The notes under the pieces are model-generated. The model saw only the letters and a program-made list of their open reading frames with translations, had not been told where the DNA came from and ran no database searches. Below, piece by piece: positions 38,030-49,698 of a DNA stretch of 64,000 bases; within the stretch, counting starts at the first letter, position 1, and each line of letters opens with the position of its first letter. The position numbers and the translations under genes are program-made. Source of the stretch: Citrus sinensis (Eukaryota > Streptophyta > Magnoliopsida > Sapindales > Rutaceae); assembly GCF_022201045.2 (NCBI RefSeq), contig NC_068557.1, positions 3,658,001 to 3,722,000 of the forward strand, given 5' to 3'.

Positions 38030-41000
38030 TTAACAATCACATCGATCAATCAAATACAACCCTTGGTTTATAAGTTCTGATATGGAAATATCTTGAACAG
38101 CAGGATTTCCCAATGGTGATTTCCCTGTGAGAAATTCTTGAGATATGCGCTGCATTGTAGGTCGAGACTTGGGTTTTGACTGCAAGCATGCAAATGCGAC
38201 AATTGAAACAAGAATAATATCCTGAACAACCTTTCGATCAACCGGAGGTGGCAGACGCTGGTCTAAAACATCGATCAACATAATCTTTCCATCAGAAGAT
38301 GACGATAAAGATGAAAGAAGATCTGCTGGATGACTTCCCATTAATACTTCTAGTGCCACTACTCCAAAGCTATAAACATCACATTTCTCTGTCACGGCCA
38401 TAGTGTAGGCAAGTTCTACAACAAAATTGAACCCATTGTAAAATTTCTTTGCACAAGTAAATAAAAGTAAGAAAGAAACATTTGATTCTCTGTTTCTGAA
38501 AGCTTCTGCACCTTGATATTTAAGAGGCATGTGATCAATTTTTAAATATGTTCAATGCATAAACATGGGTAAGAAGCATGAAAAGAAGAGCTAAAGGTTA
38601 CCTGGAGCGATATATCCATATGTCCCGAGCACTAGAGTTCTGTTGGAGGAATCTGGATGCAGGAGCCTAGCCAAACCAAAATCAGCAACAAATGCCTCTA
38701 GGTTTGAATTAAGTAGAATGTTATTGCTGGATATGTCGCGGTGGACAATTGGTGGCTTGCAGTCATAATGCAAGTAAGACAAAGCATGAGCCATACTCTT
38801 TACAATGTTCACTCTCTTAGTCCAATCCAGCTCAACAGCTTCAACGTCATTGCGTAACACACAGAACAAGCTTCCCCGCTCCATGTACTCATAGATCAAA
38901 AACATGCACTTGTAATGCAAACAAGAACCATAAAGCTTCACTATATTACGATGCCGTATTTGGGATAGTAGACGAGCTTCAGTTTGAAAACTTTCTAGGA
39001 AGGCTAGCTCCTCTGTCTCTGAACGGTGAAGTTTCTTCAAAGCGACTACTCTTCCACTAGACAATTGTGCTCTGTAAACGCTGCCATAACCTCCTGTTCC
39101 AATGCAATATTTGATGTGGAAATCCTCTGTCGCTTGAATCATCTCTTCAAATGTAATTCTACCATCATAATTCCATATGGAGAACTCATCAGCGCACTTG
39201 GCCATTTCTCGGGTATTAGGATTAAATTTCTCATCCCTTCGTCTGTGGACAAACAAGATTCCAAAAATTAAGGCAAGGAATGCGACCATGGGAAGAATAA
39301 TTGTAACCAAGGGAGTAATGATCTTTTGGTGTTTTCCTTTGTTGCCTTTAAAATGTTGTGCTTGGGGTGGTGGTGCATTTTCTGAAATAATTGGGTTTCC
39401 TACCTCTAGATTGTTTTCTGACCATTTTAATCCGGGCACTCTTAAGACAGATTTGGGGATAACGCCGGAGAGGTTATTCTTGGAAACGTCCACTTCAGAA
39501 ACGTTTGTAATTTTTCCGAGTTGAGAAGGTATGGTGCCATTTATAAAGTTATGACTTAAATCAAGTTGTCTCAGATGTATAAGGTTGCCGATCTCCGATG
39601 GAATGCTTCCGCTTAAACTGTTGTGGCTTAATACCAAGTTCAGTAACTGCGAGCAATTCATGAGTTCTGGAGGAATGGAGCTGTTGAGCTGATTATAACC
39701 AAGATTCAAAGAGGTGAGGTTGGTTAAATAACCAATTGTTGGAGGAATGGGTCCAATTAGGTTGTTCCCATTGAGAGACAGAGAAGCAAGATACTTCAGA
39801 TTTCTAACTTCTCGAGGCAGCAGACCACTCAGTTGGTTTGAAGAAAGATCTAGAGATGTTAAGTTGGTTAAATTTCCTATGGTCGGTGGAATTGGACCAT
39901 CAAGTCTGTTGTGAGACAAGTCCAACTCATCCAACAAGTTTAAATAACCAATGGTCGAAGGAATAGATCCAGTGAGATTGTTCCTATTCAGAAGCAAACG
40001 ATCAAGATTCTTCAGATTTCCAACTTCTTTGGACAGTGGACCAACAAGATTGTTGTAAGCCAAGTACAAAATTCTTAACTGATTTAAATGATAAAGTGTC
40101 GAAGGAATAGGTCCAGTGAGGCTGTTTCTATTTAGAAGCAGAGTCTTAAGATTCTTCATATTTCCAACTTCTCTAGGCAGTGGACCAACAAGATTGTTGT
40201 AAGCCAAGAACAAAACTCTTAACTGATTTAAATGATAAAGTGTTGAAGGAATAGGCCCAGTTAAATTGTTATTATCCAGAAACAGAGAGTCAAGATTCTT
40301 CAGATTTCCAACTTCTTGAGGCAGCCGACCACTAAGTTGGTTTAAAGAAAGGTTCAAACTTGTCAAGTTAGTTAAATTACCTATGCTCGATGGAATTAGA
40401 CCATCCAGTTTGTTACCCTGCAACCTCAGTTCATCAAGATCCTTCAAATTCCCAAATTCTAATGGGATAGAACCATTGAGAATGTTATTAGTCAGATCCA
40501 GTTTGAGAAGATTCCTCAAACTCCCGATCTCCGCGGGGATAGTACCTATCGTGTGTATATATATGCATATGATTAATTAACCATAAATGAGCAATATTAT
40601 CCAGTACCGATAGGAAATTATTGTATATGCAATGAAATTATATATAATGGTTACCTGTAAGACTGTTATAGGACAGGTCAAGCTCCTCGAGTTTTGAAAG
40701 AGCACCAATTTCTGATGGTATCCTTCCTAACGAAAAAAAGGAAAAAAAATAATGTGTATGATTAATTAAGGATAAATGAGCAATATTATCCAGTACGGCT
40801 AGGAAAATAATGTGTATGCATTGAAATTATATATAATGGTTACCTGTAAGACTGTTATAGGACAGGACAAGCTCCTCGAGTTTCGAAAGAGCACCAATTT
40901 CTGATGGTATCATTCCTGAAGACAAAAAGGAAAAAAAAAAATATATATATATATATAATGATAAATGAGCAATATTATCCAGTACGGCTAGGAAAATAAT

Positions 41001-42244
41001 TGTATGCTGTGAAATTATATATAATGGTTACCGGTAAGATGGTTACGAGACAGGTGAAGCACTTGGAGTTTTGAAAGAGCACCAATTTCTGATGGCATCC
41101 TTCCTAAAGAAAAAAAGGAAAAAAAATAATGTGTATGATTAATTAATGATAAATGAGCAAATATTATCCAGTACGGCTAGGAAAATAATGTGTATGCATT
41201 GAAATTATATATAATGGTTACCTGTAAGATTGTTATAGGACAAGACAAGCTCCTCGAGTTTCGAAAGAGCACCAATTTCTGATGGTATCATACCTGAAGA
41301 CAAAAAGGAAAAAAAACAATATATATATATATATATGATTAATTAATGATAAATGAGCAATATTATCCAGTACGGCTAGGAAAATAATGTGTATGCATTG
41401 AAATTATATATAATGGTTACCTGTAAGACTGTTATAGGACAGGACAAGCTCCTCGAGTTTTGAAAGAGCACCAATTTCTGATGGCATCCTTCCTGAAGAA
41501 AAAAAGGAAAAAAAAATAATGTGTATGATTAATTAATGATAAATGAGCAAATATTATCCAGTACGGCTAGGAAAATAATGTGTATGCATTGAAATTATAT
41601 ATAATGGTTACCTGTAAGATTGTTATAGGACAGGACAAGCTCCTCGAGTTTCGAAAGAGCACCAATTTCTGATGGTATCATTCCTGAAGACAAAAGGAAA
41701 AAAACAATATATATATATATATATATATATGATTAATTAATGATAAATGAGCAATATTATCCAGTACGGCTAGGAAAATAATGTGTATGCAGTGAAATTA
41801 TATATAATGGTTACCGGTAAGATGGTTACGAGACAGGTCAAGCACTTGGAGTTTTGAAAGAGCACCAATTTCTGATGGTATCCTTCCGGAAAGAAGAGTG
41901 CCCCAAATTCTGAAAGTTACGAGGTTGGGAAAGCAAGTGAAGTTGAGTTGGCTAAGCTCTGCTCCAGTGAAATTATTATCCATCTCTATAGAGCTTATCT
42001 CAACTATGCTTCCTGCTGAATTGCAAGTGATTCCCATCCACTTGCAATGATCTGAAGTATAGTTGGCCGTCGCCCGACTGCTATTCCACCAGCCTGAATT
42101 AACTAAAGCTTCCCTTTCTAACTTTATGGCTGACGATGCAGCAAATGCTGTTACAACTGCATTATCAGTTATAACAGGAACAATAATACTGCTTATAAAA
42201 GTTATAATGACCACCAAGTTTGAAATGGAGGAATCCGGTGCCAT
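38030..42244 (-). CDS. LRR receptor-like kinase C (MIK2-like) with six LRR cassette exons, 9 exons
   Basis: Predicted receptor kinase of 1063 residues, the longest of the cluster. Exons on the minus strand: 42244-41815, 41683-41612, 41492-41421, 41293-41222, 41103-41032, 40915-40844, 40726-40655, 40545-38602, 38415-38030 (3192 bp, in frame; every junction GT-AG). The six 72-bp exons each add one 24-residue LRR. The large exon is 144 bp longer than in A through an internal two-LRR duplication (39950-40237). The transmembrane segment and kinase are intact: [32 protein letters not shown]. The last exon differs from A/B at several sites (VLDQRLPPPVDRKV). The exon model rests on splice consensus and phase only; use of all six cassettes in one transcript is predicted, not shown. 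Confidence 0.85.
39950..40237 (-). repeat. Internal 144-bp tandem duplication coding two LRRs (kinase C)
   Basis: Two adjacent in-frame 48-residue units, 40237-40094 and 40093-39950, both start YHLNQLR and share [15 protein letters not shown] or REVGN, and LLLNRN. Kinases A, B and D have one such unit, so this is a gain in C. Confidence 0.9.
40655..41683 (-). repeat. Tandem array of six exon+intron units, each coding one LRR
   Basis: Each unit is about 188-200 bp: a 72-bp exon plus an intron that starts GTAACCATTATATATAA and ends near CTTTTT(T)-TTC-TTAG or CTTTTTGTCTTCAG. Exon sequence alternates in transcript order: GMIPSEIG (41612), GRMPSEIG (41421), GMIPSEIG (41222), GRMPSEIG (41032), GMIPSEIG (40844), GRIPSEIG (40655). 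Introns alternate as well: those before most GM-type exons carry an (AT)n tract. This points to growth by a two-unit, about 390-bp repeat. Confidence 0.88.
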
Positions 42245-44734
42245 TTTTATAAGTTTTTGGTTGACTAGATTCAGCCAGTGCATGCCTGCTTTTATAACCA
42301 AACATTAAGTTTGACGGCAACACTCAATCATTTTTAGCCCGGGTTGAGCTTTCTCCCTCATCGTCAAAATTGGCATACGCGTTATCAAACACAAGGGTCA
42401 GTTGAGTTAATGTCTTTTTAGGCCACTAATTACTATTTCTAATTAATTTCGCAAATTAAAGGCTACATGTGATTCATATTCTAGCAACTTTCTATTTCTT
42501 TCTTTACTTTTTAGTCCGCTTTCCATTCTCCCAATTACTTTTCTATTCCAGTAACTTTACTTTATGTCCACTTTCCTTCACCATCAAAATATTCGATAAT
42601 GTTGAGAAATATTAAAATTTGTTCTTAATTAACAAAGAATTAAGCCGACTACCATATTTCGCCAAAAGTCAAAGGAAAATTTTCCATTCTCCGGTACAAC
42701 GTATTCTATAATTTATAGTAATTGTCTATTTTGTTATTTATTTTGAGACCCAAATAAAGTAAATATTTTTTTCTGCGCACAGAAAAAAAATATAAATTAC
42801 CAGCGTGAGATAGGAGTTCATCAATACTCATATCATTATCATCATCCAAACCTATATTTGCATCATCAATTTATCGATCTAAAAATGAGACTAGTACCTA
42901 TGTGTTTGATTAAAAAAAATCATTAAAAAATATAACCTTTCAAGCAATACATAATTTTGTTGTGTATTATATACTAAATTAATGATATATTCTAAATAGA
43001 TGACGTTCACTCTCAGGTTGTATCAGATATCTACATCTAAAATGATGTGGCTTATAATTTAATGAGAAAAATATACACACACTCCAAGATTTGGGGAAAT
43101 AACGTGCATGAACCTTACCATACAATATAACATTATGATTGCATTTTGGTAGATATTTTGTAATTCATTAATTTTGTTGTCTATTTATATACTATATTAG
43201 TGATGAATTCTAAATAGATGAAAGTCACTCTCAAGTAGTGTATGATAATGCTAATGGTTTTTTACACTAAACAATATTTTCAGACCCAAGTCATACACAA
43301 TGCTAAAACCAAAGTAAATATTTTTTTTTCATTCGTACGGAAAAATATAAATTACCAAGTTTATCAATACTTATATCATTTATCATCATCCGAAGCTATA
43401 TTTGCATCATCAATTGTCGATCTACAAAAGAGAAATCAAAGATGTTAAAAATATTTCTAATAATAAAATAAAAAATTAAATATAAAGACTAGTACCTAGG
43501 TGTTTGAATTAAAAAAAAATCATTAAAAAAAATTACCTTTCAAGTATTATATAATTTTGTTGTATATTATATACTAATACTACGTTAATGATGTATTCTA
43601 AATATTGAAGTTCACTCCCAAATGGTGTTTGATATCTACATCTGAATGTGTCTTACATATTTCAAGAGAAAATTCTACCTATATTCTAAGGTTTGAGGGA
43701 AATGACACGCATAAACCTTGCCTTGCAGCATAACCTCGTGATTGCATTTTGCTGGATATTTTATAATAAATTAATTTCGTTGTCTATTATATACCATATT
43801 AATAGATGAAACTCACTCTCAAGTAGTGTCCAATACGGCGATGTCCATGTGCCTTACAATTTCACTGAAACAAATTTTGGGGAGGTTTTAAGTTCCTTTT
43901 TCGTTTATATTTATATTTATGAGAATTAATAATTCTAACCAGCTGTCATTTTAGTTGTGTTTAAAATTGATGTTTCAAAAATCTGGAAAAAATAGATGGA
44001 AGAATTTTCAGATGATACCCCCGTCAAAGGGATAATGTAGACTGACACGTTTAAACATTTGAACTCGTCAGTCGCCAATTACTTGAAACCCACGGCCACG
44101 TCTATTCGACAATTTGAAAAAAAATTTTCAAAGAATTGGTAATTACAATTTGAAAGCCTTTAAAAGAATTGGGTTAAAATTGGACCATCTTGAGAGTCCA
44201 GAAATATTAAATTTTTGGAATCCACAAAAAATTAAATATTTTTGTCATAATGTTGTAGACTTTTGTTCTTCTATCATTTTCACAAATTTATTGAGAAGGC
44301 CAAGTACCACCATATTTAATCAAAAGTCATAAAGAATTTTTTTTATATATTTTATTATGCAAAAAGGACTACTGTTCTTAAAAATTTAACCGAGTGATTT
44401 TTTAATTATTTTATTTAACTGATTATCCAAGTTCGAATTCTAGATGACTCCGACCCTAAAACCAGATGTGGGCTATTCACATCCCCCATCTGTCCATTGA
44501 AAAGGGCAAATTTTGTTTTCAACCAAGCAGCCCCCTTGTGGCTTGTATCGATGTACGTTTAACATTGTCGCTCTAATTTGATCCTAACATGCGCTAATGC
44601 AAAACGATATGCAATGGAACTTTGTGAACTTACGGTAACAATTTGTTTAAACTTATGCAGACTACTTAACTAACCAGTCAAATACAGTGTCAAATAAAAT
44701 TTTAATATTTGGTTAAGAGACCACAAGAGTTCAT
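42245..44734. repeat. Upstream region of kinase C and intergenic duplicon
   Basis: The proximal 300 bp is shared with the A and B upstream regions (TATA box as revcomp TATAAAAG near 42290). After about 42600 the sequence matches 19780-20500 and 52350-52900, and after about 43240 it matches 27840-29600 and 53620-55380. It is broken at 44734 by a GC-rich retroelement. No gene was seen. Confidence 0.75.
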
Positions 44735-47535
44735 TGTTGATGCGAGATTCTGGTTACGCCTTCCAACGACCAGGATGTCTGCTCGATCAACCTCACCTCG
44801 ATCAGGATCTCTCCTCGTACGCTTTCTTCTCTAAGTATCCCTGCGTCCACAGAATCAGGTCAGAGCACGCCGGTTGTTTTCCCGGCGTAAACCCTCCGAC
44901 GCTCAAGTCAGATATGAAGGTTCTAGGAACGCTTGCCACGGATCTTATGGCTTTTCACTAATCTCAGACCTTCGAGTTCTCTCTTTTCTTAGTTCAAATA
45001 GCAAAAAATCTAACCCTTTTACCTTTGTTGGCTACCTTTTTATAGGCTTCCTCTGAGTCCCGATCTTCCGCAGTTTACGCCCGTTATTCTCCCCACCCTC
45101 GGATGTGGATGCCCCATTGTCGTCATTGTGGGCAAATGGAGATGGACCTCGTGCCTTGATTCTCGGATAGGAAGGCACATCTTGCCAACTGCCGTTGACC
45201 GGGTCTCCTCGCCTCGACCCTTAGCAGAAATGACCTTATGCCTCTAGCAGGAATTCGACCTCGCGAATGGCATATTCGTGGACGAGGAGAATATTCCTGC
45301 TCGCAGAACTCCGCCACCAAACACCTGCTCATCACGTCTGGTCTCCTCGATGTATTTCCCTCAAACACCGGTCCCCCAGTTTCTGGTGTTGGGTAATGTA
45401 ATGGATCAGCAGTAGAAACTTAATAGCTCTTGCTCGCGTGGGACTGGAAAAGGCTGCCAAGAGTCGTGTCGCATTTAATTGCGGATGAGGTGAGGTGGCA
45501 GAGATCTACCCCTCCATTTGAATTTCAAACTTACGGTTACAAGGTTCTCGGAATACGCGTCATTAAATGCTGGCAGCCCAAGAGTTTGCTTCTCAGTAAG
45601 AAAAACCTAAAATCCTCAAACACGAACTCGCCTTTTTCTCTCTTCTTGTCTCTCCGGCGAACGAAACTCGGCATTACAGCTTTCATCGCTGTCTCTCTCT
45701 GACCGAGTCCCCGCTTCAGGTATTTCTTCTATTTTCTCAGTTTTGGTTAGTTGTAGATAATTTCTTTTCTCTTTACTTGGGTAGTAGTTGCTGGTGGTGT
45801 TGTGGTTAGAGCTTAGGGAATGTCGAAAGGCAAAGAGAAGATCATTGAGGTTGACAACGATGAGTTGGACTTCCTGCCTAGTCTGCTCACCGATTCTGCT
45901 TTTGACCCCGGGATCCCCTTAGAGCCCATTAAATCTAGTGTTGGCACTAGCGCTAGGAGGATGTCCCCTAGGGATGGCAATGGGGAGGGGAGGGGAGGGG
46001 ACCAATCTCCCCATACCCATCCCCGATATTTTGTTATGTCCCCGTCCCCTCCCCGTCCCCGTCAGAATTACTTAAGTGAATCCCCATCCCCTCCCCGAAT
46101 ACTAACAGGGGATCCCCGAGGGTCCCCGGTCCCCGAATAATTAATAGTCTAATACATTTTTTTTTTCGATTTTAAATTAATCATATTAAAATAAAAAATT
46201 CAGATAAAAATAAAGTTCAAAATATATCTTGCATTAATATTGATCCATTTCAAAGTCACATTCAAAAATATAAATTATTAAAATAATTATCTTTGTCAAT
46301 GACTCAATCTTCATAATCCTACAATAAAAAGAAAAAAAAATATTTTTATATCGACAATAAAATAAATGTAGATACTTAATTAATATTTTTAATAAAACTA
46401 TTTACCTCCTGCTCCTCCAGTTCTTCCTCGAGAAATGTGGCAAATTGAGAGCTAACCTCAGATTTCAAACCTAAAACAATGAAAATGATATAAGTAACGT
46501 AACTTATAAGCGCAAATATTAATAACTGTATAATATAATTACAATGTAAAATAAACTCATACTGCTATTGTAAGCTCGTAACCAACTTTGACAGCATATT
46601 AAGGCCTCCAATGTGCTTGGATGAAGTTTGTTACGGTGTGAGCTCACAACTCTACCACCGGTGCTAAAAGCTGATTCAGAAGCAACTGTTGTAATTGGAA
46701 TTGCCAAAATATCTCTAGCAATTCGAGCTAATGTAGGATACGAATTAGGATTAGAACTGTTGTAAATTATAATTAGGCAGCTCTCTCCTGTATCATTGTG
46801 GTTTGGATTAAAAATTTAAGACTTTAATTAGTTAATTAAGTTTAAAAGTTTAATAATATAACTATTTTAATATTTATTATTTTTAACAATATTTATAATT
46901 TTGTTATTTATTTATTAGTAATTTTAAAAATAAAAATAAAATTAAAAATTAAAATGGGGAAATGGGTAGGGGATGGGGATTCCACCTCATCCCCGTCCCC
47001 TCCCCGAATAAAAAATTGGGTAAAAAATTTTCCCCGTCCCCTCCCCGAATAAAAAATTGGGTATAAAATTATCCCCGTACCCTCCCCGAATGGGGAAAAT
47101 CCCCGAGGGTACCCGTCCCCGTGGGGATTTTTGCCATCCCTAATGTCCCCCCAAACAACCTCCATGAGCGGAAGTAGTGGTGAGGAGGGACCTTCTGGCT
47201 CGGAAGACACCCTAAGTGCGGATCAAGGGGGTGATTCTGGTGAGGGATCTTCACCGGGAACCCCGCGATCAGAAGGGGGTACAACAGTTGGAGGTAGAGC
47301 CTTGTCGCAGGATTATGCTATTGACTACATGACCTGCACGACTACATTCACCGAGCTGGATGACCTCCGACTTAGGTATAGTATTCCTAGTGAAATTCTT
47401 CTTAAGGTCCCAGGAAAGAAAGATACGCCTAGCCGGCCTCCTAGGGGGTATGTTACCCTGTTTCTGGAAAGCTTTAAGTCTGGGCTGAAGTGCCCCTTGC
47501 AACCCTATTTTGCTAAAATACTACAATACTTGTAA
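44735..47535 (+). mobile_element. Truncated gypsy-like retroelement: LTR-like leader and gag-like N-terminal frame, split by a hAT
   Basis: Base composition jumps at 44735 from AT-rich duplicon to GC-richer sequence starting TGTTGATGCGAGATTC; the uninterrupted paralogous site is near 55380 (GAGTTCATAAAT). An LTR/leader-like stretch runs to about 45810. A frame then opens at 45820 (MSKGKEKIIEVDNDELDFLP) and, after the hAT at 45969-47142, continues in the same phase from 47143 to 47535. Its wording (DLRLRYSIPSEILLKVP; YVTLFLESFKSGLKCPLQPY) resembles the N-terminal part of plant retrotransposon gag-like proteins. It ends abruptly near 47520, where copia-LTR-like sequence follows. No protease, RT or integrase was seen. 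The family call is from memory of such proteins. Confidence 0.6.
45961..47150 (-). mobile_element. hAT transposon copy 1, non-autonomous, with transposase C-terminal relic
   Basis: The element is 45969-47142 (1174 bp), flanked by the perfect 8-bp duplication ATGTCCCC (45961-45968 and 47143-47150). Ends are the 12-bp inverted repeats TAGGGATGGCAA and TTGCCATCCCTA, followed by C/G-rich subterminal GGGGA repeats. On the minus strand about 46750-46519 reads PTLARIARDILAIP then VASESAFSTGGRVV and NKLHPSTLEALICCQSW, the hAT C-terminal dimerisation region. A further exon-like piece, about 46470-46395 (LKSEVSSQFATFLEEELEEQ), follows. The catalytic part is missing. It sits inside the gag-like frame at 45820-47535. 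Confidence 0.92.
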
Positions 47536-47812
47536 CTCTTTTTCACTAGTAAAATATTTCCTTTTGTCTTCGCCCGTGGATGTAGGCTAAAAGCCGAACC
47601 ACGTAATTTCTAGTGTCCTCTATTGTGCTTGTTCTTTATTTTTCTTCCAATTTTACTTTAGCTGCGTGTCTGCTTCACCCACCAATTTCCTAACATCATG
47701 TGCACCTTTCACTTTCACTCCTAGATTAGCTACTGGATTTACAGCTGGCTTGATTCCAGCTGGCACTCCAACGTGAGTTGCATGAGGTTCAGCTTCATCA
47801 GCTAATTCAACA
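47536..47812. other. LTR-like scrap and short coding-like stretch
   Basis: 47540-47660 (TTTTTCACTAGTAAAATATT... GTGGATGTAGGC) resembles the end of a copia LTR. On the minus strand 47812-47661 is open for 50 codons and reads ELADEAEPHATHVGVPAGIK then PAVNPVANLGVKVKGAHDVR and KLVGEADTQ. The composition looks protein-coding, but I do not recognise the family. At 47813 the lipid-transfer duplicon begins. Confidence 0.45.
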
Positions 47813-48044
47813 GAGACAAAGAGTTGTTCTGATTATTTTCTAATTTTTTTTTTCACATGAGACACCATTCAAGACAATGTCCATGTGGTGTGAATGCCAA
47901 AATCCCCCGTGAACCTGGCAATTATTGTCTTTTTTAGCATTTTAATATAATCAGTTGTATTTAAATTACTATTTGATCGATTAAAATTTGAATAATTTTA
48001 CAGCTACCCACGTATTTTTTAACCATAATTCCCAGCTTCCCTTC

Positions 48045-48052
48045 TATATATA
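48045..48052 (+). promoter_or_regulatory. TATA box of lipid-transfer-like copy 3
   Basis: TATATATA lies about 85 bp before the ATG at 48136 and is conserved in position in the copies at 34211-34222 and 61067-61077. It explains why the in-frame ATG at 48052, which overlaps it, is not taken as the start. Confidence 0.6.
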
Positions 48053-48135
48053 TGTCGGCATCAGCTGATCAGCATGAATTAAGAGTTCATAACCAAACTG
48101 AAATAGATATCCAAAGTTTAGTGTTACTGAGAAAT

Positions 48136-48471
48136 ATGAGTTCTAGGATTTATTTTATGCTCGTCGCGATATTTACTGTCGCTGCAGTTTTTCAATTTTC
48201 CGGCCAAGTTTCCGGCGCACAACATTGTGGAATGAATACAAATGTTCTGGGCCAGCTTGTATCACAATGTGAGAAATATGTGTTGAAATCGGGGCCGAAG
48301 ATTCGGCCATCTCCTGGTTGTTGTGCGGTTGTGAAGAAGGTTGATGTGCCATGTGTGTGCAAGTTTGTAACAAAGCAGATTGAAGAAATTGTAAGCATTG
48401 AGAAGATGGTTTATGTGGCCAGGTCATGTGGCATAAAGATTTCTACCGGGACAAAATGTGGAAGTAAGTAA
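48136..48471 (+). CDS. Lipid-transfer-like 8-cysteine protein (copy 3)
   Basis: Predicted secreted protein of 111 residues. The signal peptide ends near FSGQVSGA|QHCG. The mature part has all eight cysteines in LTP order: QHC, QC, CC, PCVC, SC, KC. The gene-proximal relative at 2120 splices after CGS into a second exon coding FTIPPARK; here the donor-like GGAA|GTAAGT is kept, but no matching acceptor and second exon follows before the kinase duplicon joins at about 48660. The frame therefore reads through to CGSK and stops. It differs from the 61160 copy by only a handful of residues (R/K4, V/T10, A/G16, K/T near CVC, T/A near the end). Likely role is extracellular lipid binding; tissue and ligand are unknown. 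Confidence 0.85.
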   Translation: MSSRIYFMLVAIFTVAAVFQFSGQVSGAQHCGMNTNVLGQLVSQCEKYVLKSGPKIRPSPGCCAVVKKVDVPCVCKFVTKQIEEIVSIEKMVYVARSCGIKISTGTKCGSK

Positions 48472-49411
48472 ATAACATTCCTCGTGCAATTACCAATAAA
48501 TTCTATTAAGAATGATAATGCACATCTCAAATAGTATCTCGACTTTATTTCTCATAAGTGATGCGACATTTATCTGTAAAATAATAATATAAACTAATAA
48601 GTAATTTTAGAGGTTCATGAAACTGGCATTCAATTGATGATCATATATCATCTCAGTATTTTCATATTCTCAAAGTTCTTCACATCTTTTTATTTCAAAT
48701 TGAAAGATAATAAACGCACTCTAGTTATCTTTCAATTAATGAATGAAACATTAATTCTCATTGGATAATCAACATATACTTGTTTTAGAGTCCTCAGGTG
48801 GACGACTTTTGAGGTTTTGTGTCCTTTTTTGTTATACTGCTGGTTCTTGAGGTAAATAAATCCAGGATTCCTGAAACTGAGCATTCAATTTTCGTGTCTG
48901 AAATTTTCAATATCCAAATTCACTCATGCAATACAACTACACTATTTTAAATCAATTATATGGTTTCAGTTTCAGATTTTGTATTTCCAGCATAAATAAT
49001 CATGCAAGCTTTTGATTCCCAAAAGACCATTGCCCCCTCTCCCCGCATTTTCAAATCATCCATAACTTTTCTGCAATGTTCAGCCTGTGGAAAGGTAATT
49101 TTATCAGTGCAAGTGCTTGCATTGTTCATTTCTTCAGATAGCCATTTGCTGCGACTAAAAATTCATGCTGTGTTCACTGATGAAGGCAACTAGGAGTCAA
49201 CGTCTATTTAGATCAGGAAAATGACGTGTGTGGTGTGAATTTACACATGAAATTCAATTGGCATATTTGTCACTTGTCAGGCTCAATGGACCCCTTTCAA
49301 ATTTCACTTTAGAATATTTATTTATTTTTTATCTAAAGATAAGGATTTAATTACACAAAATTCAGCCTCACGAAAGTCATACAAAATGCGATCAGTGAAA
49401 TACATTCAGGA
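48472..49411. other. Intergenic between lipid-transfer copy 3 and kinase D
   Basis: To about 48655 it matches 61496-61680; from there it is the downstream part of the kinase duplicon (copy D), matching 14930 onward without the L15-like relic. No gene was seen. Confidence 0.75.
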
Positions 49412-49522
49412 TTAACAATCGCATTGATCAATCAAATACATCCCTTGGTTTATAAGTTCTGATCTGGAAATTTCTTGAACAACAGATTTTCCCAGCGGTG
49501 ATTTCCTTGCGAGAAAATAACA

Positions 49523-49698
49523 GCAACTAGCTATTTAAGAGATATTTTATTAATTATAATTGACATTTAGTGTATAAAATTTCTTACAAGTAAATAACAG
49601 TTAGAAAAAGAAACATTCGATTCACTGTTTCTGATAGCTACTGCAACTAGCTATTTAAGAGATATTTTATTAATTATAATTGACATTTAGTGTATAAA
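49523..49698. repeat. 56-bp direct repeat at the kinase D deletion
   Basis: GCAACTAGCTATTTAAGAGA and its continuation to TGTATAAA occur at 49523-49578 and again at 49643-49698 (spacing 120 bp). The shorter word AAATAACAG also occurs at both 49515 and 49592. The first copy abuts the truncated exon, so the repeat was made by, or together with, the deletion. Confidence 0.85.

Noticed and set aside
48052..48135. A 28-codon upstream extension of lipid-transfer copy 3.
   Set aside because: Its ATG overlaps the TATA box, and the same region has no frame leading into the gene in copy 4.
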